Assembly: GCF_029961155.1 (NCBI RefSeq)
Contig: NZ_JASBRH010000009.1
Coordinates: 116,994-180,993, forward strand
Length of the DNA: 64,000 nucleotides
Origin: Pontibacterium granulatum
Lineage (GTDB): Bacteria > Pseudomonadota > Gammaproteobacteria > Pseudomonadales > Balneatricaceae
Direction of reading: 5' to 3'
The notes under the pieces are model-generated. The model was not told the origin of the DNA. It did not search any database and saw only the letters and a program-made list of their open reading frames with translations. Positions 16,564 through 25,831 of this stretch are shown here, in pieces. Position 1 is the stretch's first letter, and each line of letters begins with the position of its first letter. The position numbers and the translations under genes are program-made.

Positions 16564-19020
16564 CTAGGAATTATGAAACCTAAATATTCGTCCGTTTTCA
16601 TTCAGCGTTGAGACATAAGACAGTGCTTCATGAGGCGATAATTTCATCTGCTGTGTGAGCACCGCAAACAAATGGTAAAACTCAGCCTTTATATCTGTCA
16701 CAAAAATCCCAGGATCATCTGAGGCCAAACAAATAGACATCGGGACATCTCCCTCTACGACATGAGCATCTACTCCCATCCAACGAAACACATGGTGCTC
16801 TTGAACCTCTACATACTGGCTAATTCGAGTGTTACTTGATGGTGGGCATTCAATGGCAAGGTTTTTTCCTGCGATCCCCTTCATAACTGTTTGTTGTAAG
16901 GCAATCAACGCATCATCGGGCAACCAATCTGTCGATATCGCATGCATGGTATAACGTTGCTTTCTTACATCATCATCAAATAGCCAGCGTCTATATAGTT
17001 TTAGTAGCCCACTCTTTTCTGGAGAACTTAACAACTTATCAACTCGTTCGTACTCAGTATCCCAAACTGAAGCCGCTCTAAGTTGCCAACGAGCTTCATC
17101 CCTCAATGGATCGTAAAGAGGGTAAAGGTCACGAAGTGTAAAGAGTTCATCTAATTGTTCTATGCAGAAAAACTGAGGATCTCTAAATATTTTCTGAGCC
17201 AAAGCCACTGCCTCGGACGCAGCAAAGCTAGCCCATTTGAACATAGCATGGTTATGCCGCATCGCTCGCCAAACGAAAATTAAGTCTAGTAGGTGGTTTT
17301 CTTGAGTAACTGTTAGAGTCGGTGGCAAAGAACGACGCCAAATTGACGGGAGAATTCCAATCGCAGTACAGTGACCAAGTCTATCACCATTATTTAAAGG
17401 CAAAAAACGTATTGCATCATCAATGGCACGAATACCTGAAACAAGGTGTGAAAAATCTTCTCCAACGTGATAGGTTACATGCCTTATTCCTTGTGCTTTC
17501 AATACCCTAAACAATGGTGCGAAAACTTCGGGGGGGGTATCCATTTCATTGGCAGCAGCGTCCACACCACGCACCCATCGTGCAACTCCAGGATTAGCCT
17601 TAAGAATACGTATTAGGAGAGAAGCTTGTTGAGTAAGCTGCCTATATAAATCATGAAATGGAAATAACTCCCCCTTAATATATGGGCGCTTTATAAAGTG
17701 TACGACTAAGGCAAGCTTCGCTTTATCTGCCATGTGTGGAGCTTCTTGAAGCGCTGCAATAACCTTCGTCAAGGTACTTTCTTCAGATATCCCCCCTAAG
17801 GAAAGGTACCTAGCATAACCACCAAGTATCGTACATAAAATCCTTTCAAAGCTTGCCATATCCTTTTTAGGTGCAAAGCGTCCTTCCAAATATCCTGTTT
17901 GAGATACTTTTCCGCTCCCATGCGCTTGACGAAATCTTGCTAGGTACTCTTGTTCGGTAATATCTCTTAGCTCCGTAAATGTATATTTCTGAAACTGATC
18001 AAAACCATAAAAATCGTCTCTCTGCACAAGCAGAGTCAGATACTGATTCTGAATTAGTAAATATATCCAAAGCAACCTTTCAGCTAGAGGGTTCTGATTA
18101 GGATTACGCTGTAAACTGTTTAAAAGCTCCTGCATCAAATTAAACTCTGCTTCATCTGAATAAGGAGTTGACGTTGGCCAACGAACAAAGAACTGTGACA
18201 TATCCTTCCTATATTCAGTCAAATCCTGTGGTGAACAGGACATTAAGGGGATAGAAAAGCTCTCCTCGTTCTTCAAGAATTCAAAATTTAGGTTGCTATC
18301 ATTCTTTTCTCTGGTACAAACCATTCTGGCAAGCAACTGCCTTAGATACATAGCGAGTTCTAGCCTACGTAACAAAACATCGGGTGTTAGCTCTGGAGAT
18401 ATCTGCGCACAAAGTTGCCTAAGCTTTGGCTTTTTTTGATATTCCTCACGAAACTTAGCAGTAGTCAGCTCAGGTTTTCTCAACGCGTCAAGCCAACACG
18501 ACTCAGCATTGCTGCTCCCATTAAGATGTTGGTGACTTTCATTCAACTGCTGTCGAGAAATATAGTCCTCTACACTGGGGTGATATGGATAGAGAGGCCA
18601 ACTGTATTGAGCAGAAACGCTGGCGGAGAAGTTTCTACTTGCATAAAAGGCCGCTTGTAGTGGTAAAGACGATATCCTCGCCATTAAATTCTGCCAATAA
18701 CCGAATAATGGCAATTTAATACGGCACTCTGTCCCTTCCTCAAAATACTGATCAACAAGTCGTTTTGTCGCAAGCACAGGCCCAAAGGCTAACTGCGATC
18801 GAAAAGCATACTCGTCAAGCTCGTGTAGCTTGTTAGTTAGAATGTGATCTGGTTGATATTGGTTAGCTTGATGAAAAGACATGAACAGCTCATGCTCAAC
18901 AGTGCTCCTATCAACAGGCTCTGAAAACGATAGTGTTTCCAAATAGCAAAGGAGGCCACCTGCATTTAGCAGATGCACTTCAATCTGTGTATGTTGCTTC
19001 ATCAGATAAAGACCCGTCAC
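16564..19020 (-). CDS. rdrB: RADAR adenosine deaminase RdrB
   Basis: The 818-residue protein carries a dispersed adenosine deaminase active site. Metal-binding HQHLNG is at residues 163-168, catalytic HVGE at 518-521, RLGH soon after, and LASDDPGIF with the Asp pair at 768-769. Such an ADA domain spread over about 800 residues is the mark of RdrB, the deaminase of the RADAR phage-defence complex, which has been reported to edit RNA adenosines and to turn (d)ATP into (d)ITP. The start is GTG at 19020, overlapping the rdrA stop by 4 nt; the ATG at 19002 is an alternative. Codon use is AT-rich against the flanks. It is far too long to be a housekeeping Add enzyme. Confidence 0.9.
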   Translation of the reverse strand: MTGLYLMKQHTQIEVHLLNAGGLLCYLETLSFSEPVDRSTVEHELFMSFHQANQYQPDHILTNKLHELDEYAFRSQLAFGPVLATKRLVDQYFEEGTECRIKLPLFGYWQNLMARISSLPLQAAFYASRNFSASVSAQYSWPLYPYHPSVEDYISRQQLNESHQHLNGSSNAESCWLDALRKPELTTAKFREEYQKKPKLRQLCAQISPELTPDVLLRRLELAMYLRQLLARMVCTREKNDSNLNFEFLKNEESFSIPLMSCSPQDLTEYRKDMSQFFVRWPTSTPYSDEAEFNLMQELLNSLQRNPNQNPLAERLLWIYLLIQNQYLTLLVQRDDFYGFDQFQKYTFTELRDITEQEYLARFRQAHGSGKVSQTGYLEGRFAPKKDMASFERILCTILGGYARYLSLGGISEESTLTKVIAALQEAPHMADKAKLALVVHFIKRPYIKGELFPFHDLYRQLTQQASLLIRILKANPGVARWVRGVDAAANEMDTPPEVFAPLFRVLKAQGIRHVTYHVGEDFSHLVSGIRAIDDAIRFLPLNNGDRLGHCTAIGILPSIWRRSLPPTLTVTQENHLLDLIFVWRAMRHNHAMFKWASFAASEAVALAQKIFRDPQFFCIEQLDELFTLRDLYPLYDPLRDEARWQLRAASVWDTEYERVDKLLSSPEKSGLLKLYRRWLFDDDVRKQRYTMHAISTDWLPDDALIALQQTVMKGIAGKNLAIECPPSSNTRISQYVEVQEHHVFRWMGVDAHVVEGDVPMSICLASDDPGIFVTDIKAEFYHLFAVLTQQMKLSPHEALSYVSTLNENGRIFRFHNS

Positions 19021-21656
19021 TCTGCCTTGTCAACTGTGCTCTCTGAACCTTGGGCGTCACCCGACTTTAATTTCGACTTTGATGCAGTAATAGAAGCCCT
19101 CTTAAAGTGAGTCAAGCGATGTTTGTAAACGTCGTAATCTTTATAAACACCGGCAACAATTTCTTTGATTATATCTTCAAAGCTACTTTCCTTCTTATCA
19201 GTCAGCTTATTACTAAGTCGCGATCCATCTGCAAACATAAACGGGTGTAATAACGGACAAGTAACAAGCAGATAAAATATTGGAAAACGCTTTCCAATAT
19301 CTTTTAACCCTTCATCATTAGCCTTTAACTTTTCAAGTTTATCCGCAAACAGATCGATAGTTGTTACAGGATTCTTCTTCTCCCAGATTTCCGTAAAGAT
19401 TGTTGAATAACCCGTATGATGATGAAAATCCTCTTCAAAAAGAGCTGCATGCAAAACCGCAACCACGTTAAATCTCATAATTTTTGCAGCATTTGTAGCC
19501 TTAGAGCTTTTCCCTGCGAGCCCGCCTCTACCTCCAATATTCTTGCGATGCTCCTCTGCAATATTAGCCAAATTGAAATACAGTCTAGTCCATATCTTTC
19601 CTATTAAAACAGAATTTGACTTTATACCACCATCAAGATCCTGAACCAGTTGAAGCCAAGTTTTAATTATAGAAATTTGAGCGCTTGATTCGGTATCAAT
19701 CTCCAACACCGGTTCATTTATTTCCGCTGAATCGTCATCAGAGTGTGCTGCACTAGTTTTTTCGTATGAAGCCCACGGTGGTGCTGAACACGTTGTTCTA
19801 AATGCCAACTTAGCCAGCAATGCCTTAAGGCCATCATCAGATATATCTGATGATCCAAAGCCTTCGATCAGATCAGAGATACCTCCTAGAAGATTGGGAA
19901 TCGAAATGAAGAAATGCATACTACGGCCAGCCAAGTCGCTACTGGCGATATCCACCGCTAGCTTTGCTAAAAAGCTAGTTTCTTTGGAGCTATCATAAGC
20001 TACAGTTCCTGCAATCGGGTTGTCGGGTGTGCTGCGGTTCAAGCGTAACAGCCCGACATGTACTCCACGAACACCATCCTGATTAATGGGGCAGAGTGCT
20101 GCATTACCACGATTGGCCCAATGCATCAGGGATTCACTGCGCCCAAGCCCTAAATAAGTTTTACAGGCTTCCTCTATCTGATCTGTAGAGAGTTTATGAC
20201 GGTTATCCTGTAATAACCTATCGTATAAAGTCACACTACCACAGCCTGCAAGCATCAAATGTAGCGTGCCCCAAAGACTACCTTCTGTTGCCTTACTAAC
20301 CATTGAAGCTAGATAAATAGAGCTGCTTCTAAGAACTTCAGATTCAGACTGTGGCCGAAGGTAAAATCCAGTATTACTATCACCATCCATCAGAGTGTAG
20401 TTAAAGATATCTTTCGCGATAATTCCTACGTGAGCATCACTATTATCATAAGTCAATCCAGCCTTATATATATTCCCAAGCATGGTCCCACGAATTGCCT
20501 CATTAAATAAATCCGTGAGATTTTTATTGGACCCAATCTCCATTTGCTGATAGTAACGTTGTAAAAGCTGAACAACCAACCTAACTGGTTGTTTCAATAT
20601 TTCATTGGCATACAACTTTAGATCTGCACTTTGCTTCAAATGAAGCCCATTTTCCAACATCTCATTGACAGCAAGTTCCAGTGGCATACTGCCACCACCT
20701 TTCCTAGTAACGACAGATATTGGCCAATCATTATTTTTGTCATCAACTAATTGGTAAAGGCTTTTAAGATTAATCCTACGATGCACAGGAAGAAGTTTAA
20801 TTAGGTATTGTTGTTCTAGGTGGTTAACCATAACACTGCGGTTTCTTTTTTCCGTACCACTCGCCTCTTCACTCAACATTTCAGCATCGTAATTTGCATA
20901 TTGCTTCCCTCGAATCAGCTGCGAGTACAATCTGAGATCACCAGTCATTAGGACAATAAGCCGGGGACTATTGAAGTACTTACGAACTGCTTCCAGCACG
21001 TTCCAGCCAGTATTAAATTGAGTATCAATATCATCAAACGCAACCAAAATGGCATTGCGACCTAATATATCGCAAGCTTGCTCCAGTAACTTTGAAAACT
21101 GTTCTTCCAACCCGAGTCCGCCTGACGCGTTGCTAAGTAAAGCATTTAGCTCCAGCGCCTCATCAAAGAAATCCTTGGAATATTCCTTTTTATCAAGTAG
21201 TTTAATTGCCTGAGAAATATTTTTAAGACTGTTTTGCCAGTTCTCTTTTTCTTTATTATTTTCTATACTCCACCCAGAATTTTTTCTAAGCTTGTCACTT
21301 ACATCTGTATTTAGTTGAGCAAGTACTGTAACCAGAATGGGTTCAATTCTGGGTAGTTTAGTGGGATCGATACAGCGTAACGCATGGACATTATTGCTGT
21401 CTTTGAAGTGCTGAACGATCCCGTTCATAAAAGTAGTCTTACCTGCACCACGCGTACCATCTATGAAAAAAACCTGTCTTCCGACCTCACTAATAACCCC
21501 ATAAACCGGGCTATGGTTTTCCCTTGGCGTGGCAACTAGTTCGATATCACTAATTAAACGTTCCTTTAACGTTTGCTGTACAAATTCAACTGTATCGATA
21601 GAACCAGGAAGATTCGGTTTATTTAGATCTATGATGACCTTATTTTCTGCTACCAC
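19017..21656 (-). CDS. rdrA: RADAR ATPase RdrA
   Basis: The 879-residue protein is a large P-loop ATPase. Walker A GTRGAGKT is at residues 67-74 in FFIDGTRGAGKTTFMNG, and Walker B ILVAFDDID is at 203-211, followed by a sensor-like LIVLMTGD. The C-terminal 600 residues have no familiar motif, as expected for RdrA. Together with the overlapping rdrB it forms the RADAR pair, in which RdrA oligomers associate with the RdrB shell and act after phage infection. The GTG start at 21656 has AGGAG 6 nt upstream. No accessory rdrC or rdrD membrane gene is adjacent. Identification is from architecture and partner, not from a database search. Confidence 0.88.
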   Translation of the reverse strand: MVAENKVIIDLNKPNLPGSIDTVEFVQQTLKERLISDIELVATPRENHSPVYGVISEVGRQVFFIDGTRGAGKTTFMNGIVQHFKDSNNVHALRCIDPTKLPRIEPILVTVLAQLNTDVSDKLRKNSGWSIENNKEKENWQNSLKNISQAIKLLDKKEYSKDFFDEALELNALLSNASGGLGLEEQFSKLLEQACDILGRNAILVAFDDIDTQFNTGWNVLEAVRKYFNSPRLIVLMTGDLRLYSQLIRGKQYANYDAEMLSEEASGTEKRNRSVMVNHLEQQYLIKLLPVHRRINLKSLYQLVDDKNNDWPISVVTRKGGGSMPLELAVNEMLENGLHLKQSADLKLYANEILKQPVRLVVQLLQRYYQQMEIGSNKNLTDLFNEAIRGTMLGNIYKAGLTYDNSDAHVGIIAKDIFNYTLMDGDSNTGFYLRPQSESEVLRSSSIYLASMVSKATEGSLWGTLHLMLAGCGSVTLYDRLLQDNRHKLSTDQIEEACKTYLGLGRSESLMHWANRGNAALCPINQDGVRGVHVGLLRLNRSTPDNPIAGTVAYDSSKETSFLAKLAVDIASSDLAGRSMHFFISIPNLLGGISDLIEGFGSSDISDDGLKALLAKLAFRTTCSAPPWASYEKTSAAHSDDDSAEINEPVLEIDTESSAQISIIKTWLQLVQDLDGGIKSNSVLIGKIWTRLYFNLANIAEEHRKNIGGRGGLAGKSSKATNAAKIMRFNVVAVLHAALFEEDFHHHTGYSTIFTEIWEKKNPVTTIDLFADKLEKLKANDEGLKDIGKRFPIFYLLVTCPLLHPFMFADGSRLSNKLTDKKESSFEDIIKEIVAGVYKDYDVYKHRLTHFKRASITASKSKLKSGDAQGSESTVDKAE

Positions 21657-22293
21657 AAGAGCTCCTTAATTAAGTCTTCGGCCGTAAATCCCAAAAGCAA
21701 TTTATTATCGCCACTATCCTTCGAATGAGTAGTTTCCTACATAATTGAAGGCGGCTTGCGATCATGCAACTGCTCTCCACCTGCAGCAAGCAATCACTCT
21801 AAAACAATATATTTTAGAAATAAGCTAGCTGCAGATGGGGCCGGAACCATACGATTTCCACTTACCCGAGGTTGAATTATTCACGCTATAAGCACAGAAA
21901 ATCGAGATTATTCGAAGAAAGAATTTTTAACGACTTTTCCGAGATAGCTAGGCTTAATTTGGCTAAACGGCCAGACATCTGAATGGAACGCTAACATGCC
22001 GTAAAGAAAGGAAACAGAGACTTGTATGCTTTCTTCTTCCGCTGAAAATGAGCACTTACATTACGATGACTGACCATGCTCACATAGCCGCATGGCCTTA
22101 TTCCTAAGTAGCTAATATGTAACGGGTTTGACAAAAAGGCAAGCGCCTAGGTGAGATAGCGAATATAGCAAGCAAGAAAAGAAGATATGAGGGCACATTG
22201 CAGTGAATGTTGTTAGGGATGCACTCAGGCATCCCTTATCTTTTCCAAACGAGGCAGTCAACATCGTTCACAAAAGACATAATTACAGAAGCC
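21657..22293. other. AT-rich noncoding flank of the RADAR operon
   Basis: About 640 bp carry no frame with a credible start and ribosome site. The DNA shares the AT-rich character of rdrAB up to about 22200, so it is probably the right end of the acquired segment and holds the rdrA promoter. No tRNA, integrase, transposase or terminal repeat is visible. A hairpin occurs at 22215-22236. Confidence 0.6.
22215..22244 (+). terminator. Terminator-like hairpin at the right edge of the RADAR segment
   Basis: AGGGATGC-actcag-GCATCCCT is followed by TATCTTTT on the plus strand. It could stop rightward transcription before the convergent 3' end of the GntR gene, or serve that gene bidirectionally. Confidence 0.5.
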
Positions 22294-23025
22294 CTACTTC
22301 TCCCCCAACACATTCGAGAAGATCGAACGCAGGTCATCAGGTGAAGGTTCATCATCCAGACTGAGCTTGTGCTCGATATGATCCAGGTGGTGCATCATCA
22401 GTTTCACCGCCAGTTCTTTGTCGCGGTTCTTGATGGCGTCGATCAGTTCGTAGTGTTCGTCATAGGAGCAGTGGGATTTCTCACCGTTCTTTTCATACTG
22501 GGCGATGATCAGTGAGCACTGAGATACCAGACTGCGCTGGAAATTCAGCAGCGGTGGGTTGTTGGCCATCTCGGCCAGTTTCAGGTGGAATTCGCCGGAG
22601 AGGCGGATACCGGAGCCTTTATCACCTTTGGCGAAACAGTCCTGTTCTTCCTGCACCAGTTTTTTCAATTGTTCGATCTGTGAGGCGGGTGCGTTATCAA
22701 CCACCAGTTCAGTCACGGCACGTTCACAGACGCGGCGGGCGAAAACGATCTGCTTGGCTTCTTCCAGGGTTGGGCTGGCAACCACGGCGCCACGGTTTGG
22801 TCGCAGCACGATCACCTGCTCGTGCCCCAGGCGGGACAATGCGCGACGGATAATGGTGCGGCTTACGCCGAAGATTTCACCCAAAGACTCTTCGTTCAGT
22901 TTGGTGCCCGGTGCCAGGCGCTGCTCCAGAATGGCATCGAAGATGTGTTCGTAAACGATGTCGTCCTGGGTTCTTTTACCTTTTGGTCCTTTCGTGGACG
23001 CAACTTTCTCAGAAATCTGGTTCAT
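22294..23025 (-). CDS. GntR family regulator, FCD type, probable purine-catabolism regulator
   Basis: The 243-residue protein has an N-terminal winged helix (HIFDAILEQRLAPGTKLNEESL, then FGVSRTIIRRALSRLG near residues 52-67) and an FCD ligand-binding domain containing FHLKLAEMANNPPLL and HYELIDAIKNRDKELAVKLMMHHLDHIE. It is divergent from the purine permease. TTGTATACAA-type boxes lie in that shared region and before most purine genes of the window. FCD regulators bind short palindromes with GT..AC cores, so it is the leading candidate to bind this motif. The effector, perhaps a purine or ureide, is not known. Confidence 0.85.
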   Translation of the reverse strand: MNQISEKVASTKGPKGKRTQDDIVYEHIFDAILEQRLAPGTKLNEESLGEIFGVSRTIIRRALSRLGHEQVIVLRPNRGAVVASPTLEEAKQIVFARRVCERAVTELVVDNAPASQIEQLKKLVQEEQDCFAKGDKGSGIRLSGEFHLKLAEMANNPPLLNFQRSLVSQCSLIIAQYEKNGEKSHCSYDEHYELIDAIKNRDKELAVKLMMHHLDHIEHKLSLDDEPSPDDLRSIFSNVLGEK

Positions 23026-23149
23026 AAATTCCGATCTACTTGTCTGCGAGTGCCTGATAGCTTGAACGTTTATCGCTCTCTTCTACCCCGTCCCCAGGTC
23101 AGGCACTACATATATCTGATACGTCAAATGCTACATAAAAGTGAAAATT

Positions 23150-23159
23150 TTGTACACAA
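23150..23159. promoter_or_regulatory. TTGTACACAA box upstream of the GntR gene
   Basis: This box matches the consensus TTGTATACAA at nine of ten bases. It lies about 125 bp upstream of the regulator start and suggests autoregulation. Confidence 0.55.
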
Positions 23160-23304
23160 ATAGGCATTCGCACCGGTTTAGCTCACTTTGCGGCACGCTT
23201 TAAATCGTATTCCAGCCCAAATCTCACGATACGAAACCTGAATACAATTTTTAAGTTCTTATATTTCAACAGGTTGCCAACAACCAGTGATACTTAAGAA
23301 TAAA

Positions 23305-23321
23305 AACCTGACTTCCAGGTT
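23305..23321. promoter_or_regulatory. Inverted repeat AACCTG-N5-CAGGTT before the NCS2 permease
   Basis: The palindrome lies 8 bp upstream of the TTGTATACAA box. It takes the position held by the TTGAC-N6-GTCAA motif in other promoters of the regulon and may be a diverged version of it. Confidence 0.35.
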
Positions 23322-23328
23322 GATTTTT

Positions 23329-23338
23329 TTGTATACAA
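23329..23338. promoter_or_regulatory. TTGTATACAA operator, purine permease promoter
   Basis: Exact match to the 10-bp palindrome, about 130 bp upstream of the permease start. A degenerate second half-match (TTGTAGCACAA) follows near 23349. Confidence 0.7.
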
Positions 23339-23469
23339 TAATAGTATTGTTTGTAGCACAAAAACTTAAGGACGTGCCTCGTTTCCAGGGAGTGAAACAC
23401 AACGATCCGCGGAGCTACCCATAAAAACAATTCGGAGCTCTGAAAAAACTAACCTGAGGAGAACATGTT

Positions 23470-24822
23470 GTGGAAAGCATCCAACAAGAACAAGTAGCTA
23501 CCGCAGAAACACCCGACACTAACAGTCGCAGCTTCCTCGACCGCTTCTTTAAGCTGGCTGAACACAGTACCAACATCCGCACCGAGCTGATGGCTGGTCT
23601 GACTACCTTCGTAACCATGGGTTACATCATCTTTGTTAACCCTAACATCATGTCCAGTGCGGGCATGGATCACGGCGCGGTCTTCGTTGCGACTTGTATC
23701 GGTGCCGCTGTAGCCTGTTTCCTGATGGGTCTCTATGCCAACTGGCCGGTTGGTCTGGCTCCCGGAATGGGGCTAAACGCCTTCTTCACCTATACCGTTG
23801 TACTCGAAATGGGTCACACCTGGCAGGTCGCCTTGGGTGCGGTATTTATCTCCGGTGTGCTGTTCGTCATTCTCAGTTTCTACAAGATACGAGAATGGTT
23901 GCTTAACAGTATTCCGATGAGCATGAAATTTGCGATGACTGCCGGTGTTGGTTTGTTTCTGGGCCTGATCGGCCTGAAAACCGCAGGCATCGTCGTTGAT
24001 AACCAGGCAACCCTGCTCTCTATGGGTACTTTCCTGGAACCAAGCACCCTGCTGGCAGCGGTCTGCTTCCTGATGATTGCGGTACTGTCTTACCACAACG
24101 TGTTCGGTGCGGTGTTTGTCAGCATCCTGGTGGTGACTTTCCTGGGCTGGGGTCTTGATCTGGTCGTATACAACGGCATCTTCTCCGCTCCACCAAGCGT
24201 TGCGCCAACCTTGATGCAGCTCGACATTATGGGCGCACTGGACGTCAGCATGATCGGCGTGATCCTGGCCTTCCTGTTCGTGAACATGTTCGACACCGCC
24301 GGTACGCTGATGGGTGTAGCGACTAAAGCGAACCTGATCCGTCCAGACGGTTACATCGAGAACCTGAGCAAAGCCCTGAAAGCCGACAGTAGCTCCAGCG
24401 TTATCGGTACCTTCTTCGGTTGCCCACCGGTAACCAGTTACGTGGAAAGTGCGTCCGGTGTTGCTGCCGGTGGTCGTACCGGTCTGACCGCTATCGTGGT
24501 TGGCGTACTGTTCCTGGCGTCCATGTTCCTGGCACCGCTGGCTGGCATGATCCCAGCGTATGCAACTGCCGGTGCACTGATCTACGTTGCCATGCTGATG
24601 ATGACCGGCATGAAGCAGATCAACTGGGATGACATGACCGATGCAATCCCTGCGATCATCACCGTGATCATGATGCCGCTGACCTTCTCTATCGCCAACG
24701 GTATCGCAATGGGCTTCGTGACCTACACGGCGCTGAAACTGTTCAGTGGCCGTCGTGACGAGATCTCCCCGAGCATCTGGGCACTGACTGCGCTGTTTAT
24801 CGCCAAGTTCATCTTCCTGTAA
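23470..24822 (+). CDS. NCS2 family purine permease (AzgA/GhxP-like)
   Basis: The 450-residue inner-membrane protein has about 12 to 14 hydrophobic segments. It shows TLTTFVTMGYIIFVNP-type opening sequence (GLTTFVTMGYIIFVNPNI near residues 44-61), the NCS2 motif GLAPGMGLNAFF near 96-107 and the later FGCPPVTSYVESASGVAAGGRTG region. This is the AzgA-like branch that imports adenine, guanine or hypoxanthine with protons. The start is GTG at 23470, chosen because GAGGAG at 23456-23461 gives 8-nt spacing; an ATG at 23465 is out of frame. It would bring in substrate for GuaD and Xdh. Confidence 0.92.
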   Translation: MESIQQEQVATAETPDTNSRSFLDRFFKLAEHSTNIRTELMAGLTTFVTMGYIIFVNPNIMSSAGMDHGAVFVATCIGAAVACFLMGLYANWPVGLAPGMGLNAFFTYTVVLEMGHTWQVALGAVFISGVLFVILSFYKIREWLLNSIPMSMKFAMTAGVGLFLGLIGLKTAGIVVDNQATLLSMGTFLEPSTLLAAVCFLMIAVLSYHNVFGAVFVSILVVTFLGWGLDLVVYNGIFSAPPSVAPTLMQLDIMGALDVSMIGVILAFLFVNMFDTAGTLMGVATKANLIRPDGYIENLSKALKADSSSSVIGTFFGCPPVTSYVESASGVAAGGRTGLTAIVVGVLFLASMFLAPLAGMIPAYATAGALIYVAMLMMTGMKQINWDDMTDAIPAIITVIMMPLTFSIANGIAMGFVTYTALKLFSGRRDEISPSIWALTALFIAKFIFL

Positions 24823-24842
24823 TCCCCTACAGGTGCAAAACC

Positions 24843-24872
24843 GGGCCCTCCTTTCGTGAGGGCCTTTCTATT
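24843..24872 (+). terminator. Terminator after the purine permease
   Basis: GGCCCTC-ctttcgt-GAGGGCC is followed by a T-rich stretch, 20 nt past the stop codon. Confidence 0.75.
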
Positions 24873-24895
24873 TCTTTTCCAGTACACTGCCGCCC

Positions 24896-25804
24896 ATGAA
24901 CTCACACCTCGATTCAAACGACCCATTGGTGCAGCAACGACGCCACCAACAACACCTGCGGGATTTCACGATCGCGCTGCTGCACGGCTGTAGCCAGATA
25001 TTCCTGCAGCGCAGTGCCCTGGTTGGTGCCGCTACGTTGATGGGTGTGCTGTTTGGCTCGGTGCCGATGTTTATCGGTGGATTGATCGGCTTGGTCACCG
25101 GTACGTTAGCGGCAACCGTTTTTCGCTGTGACCGAGCCGATATCGATGAGGGGTTGTACGGTTACAACCCGATGCTCGTTGGGACGGGCCTGTTCTATTT
25201 CTTTGATGTCAGTCCAGAGCTTGTTGGCGTCACCGTTGTTGCGGCCGGGTTATCAACCTGGCTGTTGCATGTTCTGCTGAACCGACATGTTCCGGCGCTT
25301 ACCCTGCCCTTTGTCACAGTTACCCTGACGGCTATTGAGGTTATCAATACGTTTGGCTTGGCCGATCCGAATCCTTCGTCATTTATTACCGCTGGCGATT
25401 TAAATCCGCATACATCGTTCTTTCTCAGCTTTGGGCAGGTGATGTTTCAGGATAGCGTGCTGGCGGGGGTTATCTTCTTCGCGGCGCTCTTGGCGCATAA
25501 ACCAATAGCGGCGTTGTTCGCGGCCTTAGGTGTGCTGTTCAGTGTTGTGATAGCGCTGTTTGTGGGTATTTCCGAAACGCAGGTGAATACCGGGTTGTTC
25601 GGGTTTAGTGCGATCCTTTGCTGCCTGGCGTTTGCAGAGCACAGTTGGCATGCTGTGATCAATGCAGTGATTGCAGCAAGCCTGGCGACACTGTGTACGG
25701 TGCTGGCACATGCAGCTGGTGCGGTTGTGCTGACGTTGCCGTTTATTGTTTCGACCTGGTTGGTGATGGGTGTTGGGCGGTGCTGGGAGAGGCAGGTTGA
25801 GTAG
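24896..25804 (+). CDS. Urea transporter (UT family)
   Basis: The 302-residue membrane protein has about ten hydrophobic segments and the internal duplication typical of UT channels. GLYGYNPMLVGTGLFYFF near residue 85 is the hallmark UT motif, and LPFVTVTLTAI near 140 closes the first half. It lets urea cross the inner membrane. Two urea molecules are released from allantoate by Alc and AllA encoded just downstream, so export or recapture of urea fits. Urease genes are not in the window. It lies 70 bp after the permease terminator. Confidence 0.85.
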   Translation: MNSHLDSNDPLVQQRRHQQHLRDFTIALLHGCSQIFLQRSALVGAATLMGVLFGSVPMFIGGLIGLVTGTLAATVFRCDRADIDEGLYGYNPMLVGTGLFYFFDVSPELVGVTVVAAGLSTWLLHVLLNRHVPALTLPFVTVTLTAIEVINTFGLADPNPSSFITAGDLNPHTSFFLSFGQVMFQDSVLAGVIFFAALLAHKPIAALFAALGVLFSVVIALFVGISETQVNTGLFGFSAILCCLAFAEHSWHAVINAVIAASLATLCTVLAHAAGAVVLTLPFIVSTWLVMGVGRCWERQVE

Positions 25805-25831
25805 CTTGGTGGCGACTTCGCGATTGGCTCT

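Noticed and set aside
16564..19020. Housekeeping adenosine deaminase for the purine pathway
   Set aside because: The active-site motifs are spread over about 800 residues, the gene overlaps a large ATPase gene, it is AT-rich, and it lies in the opposite direction to guaD. RdrB fits better.
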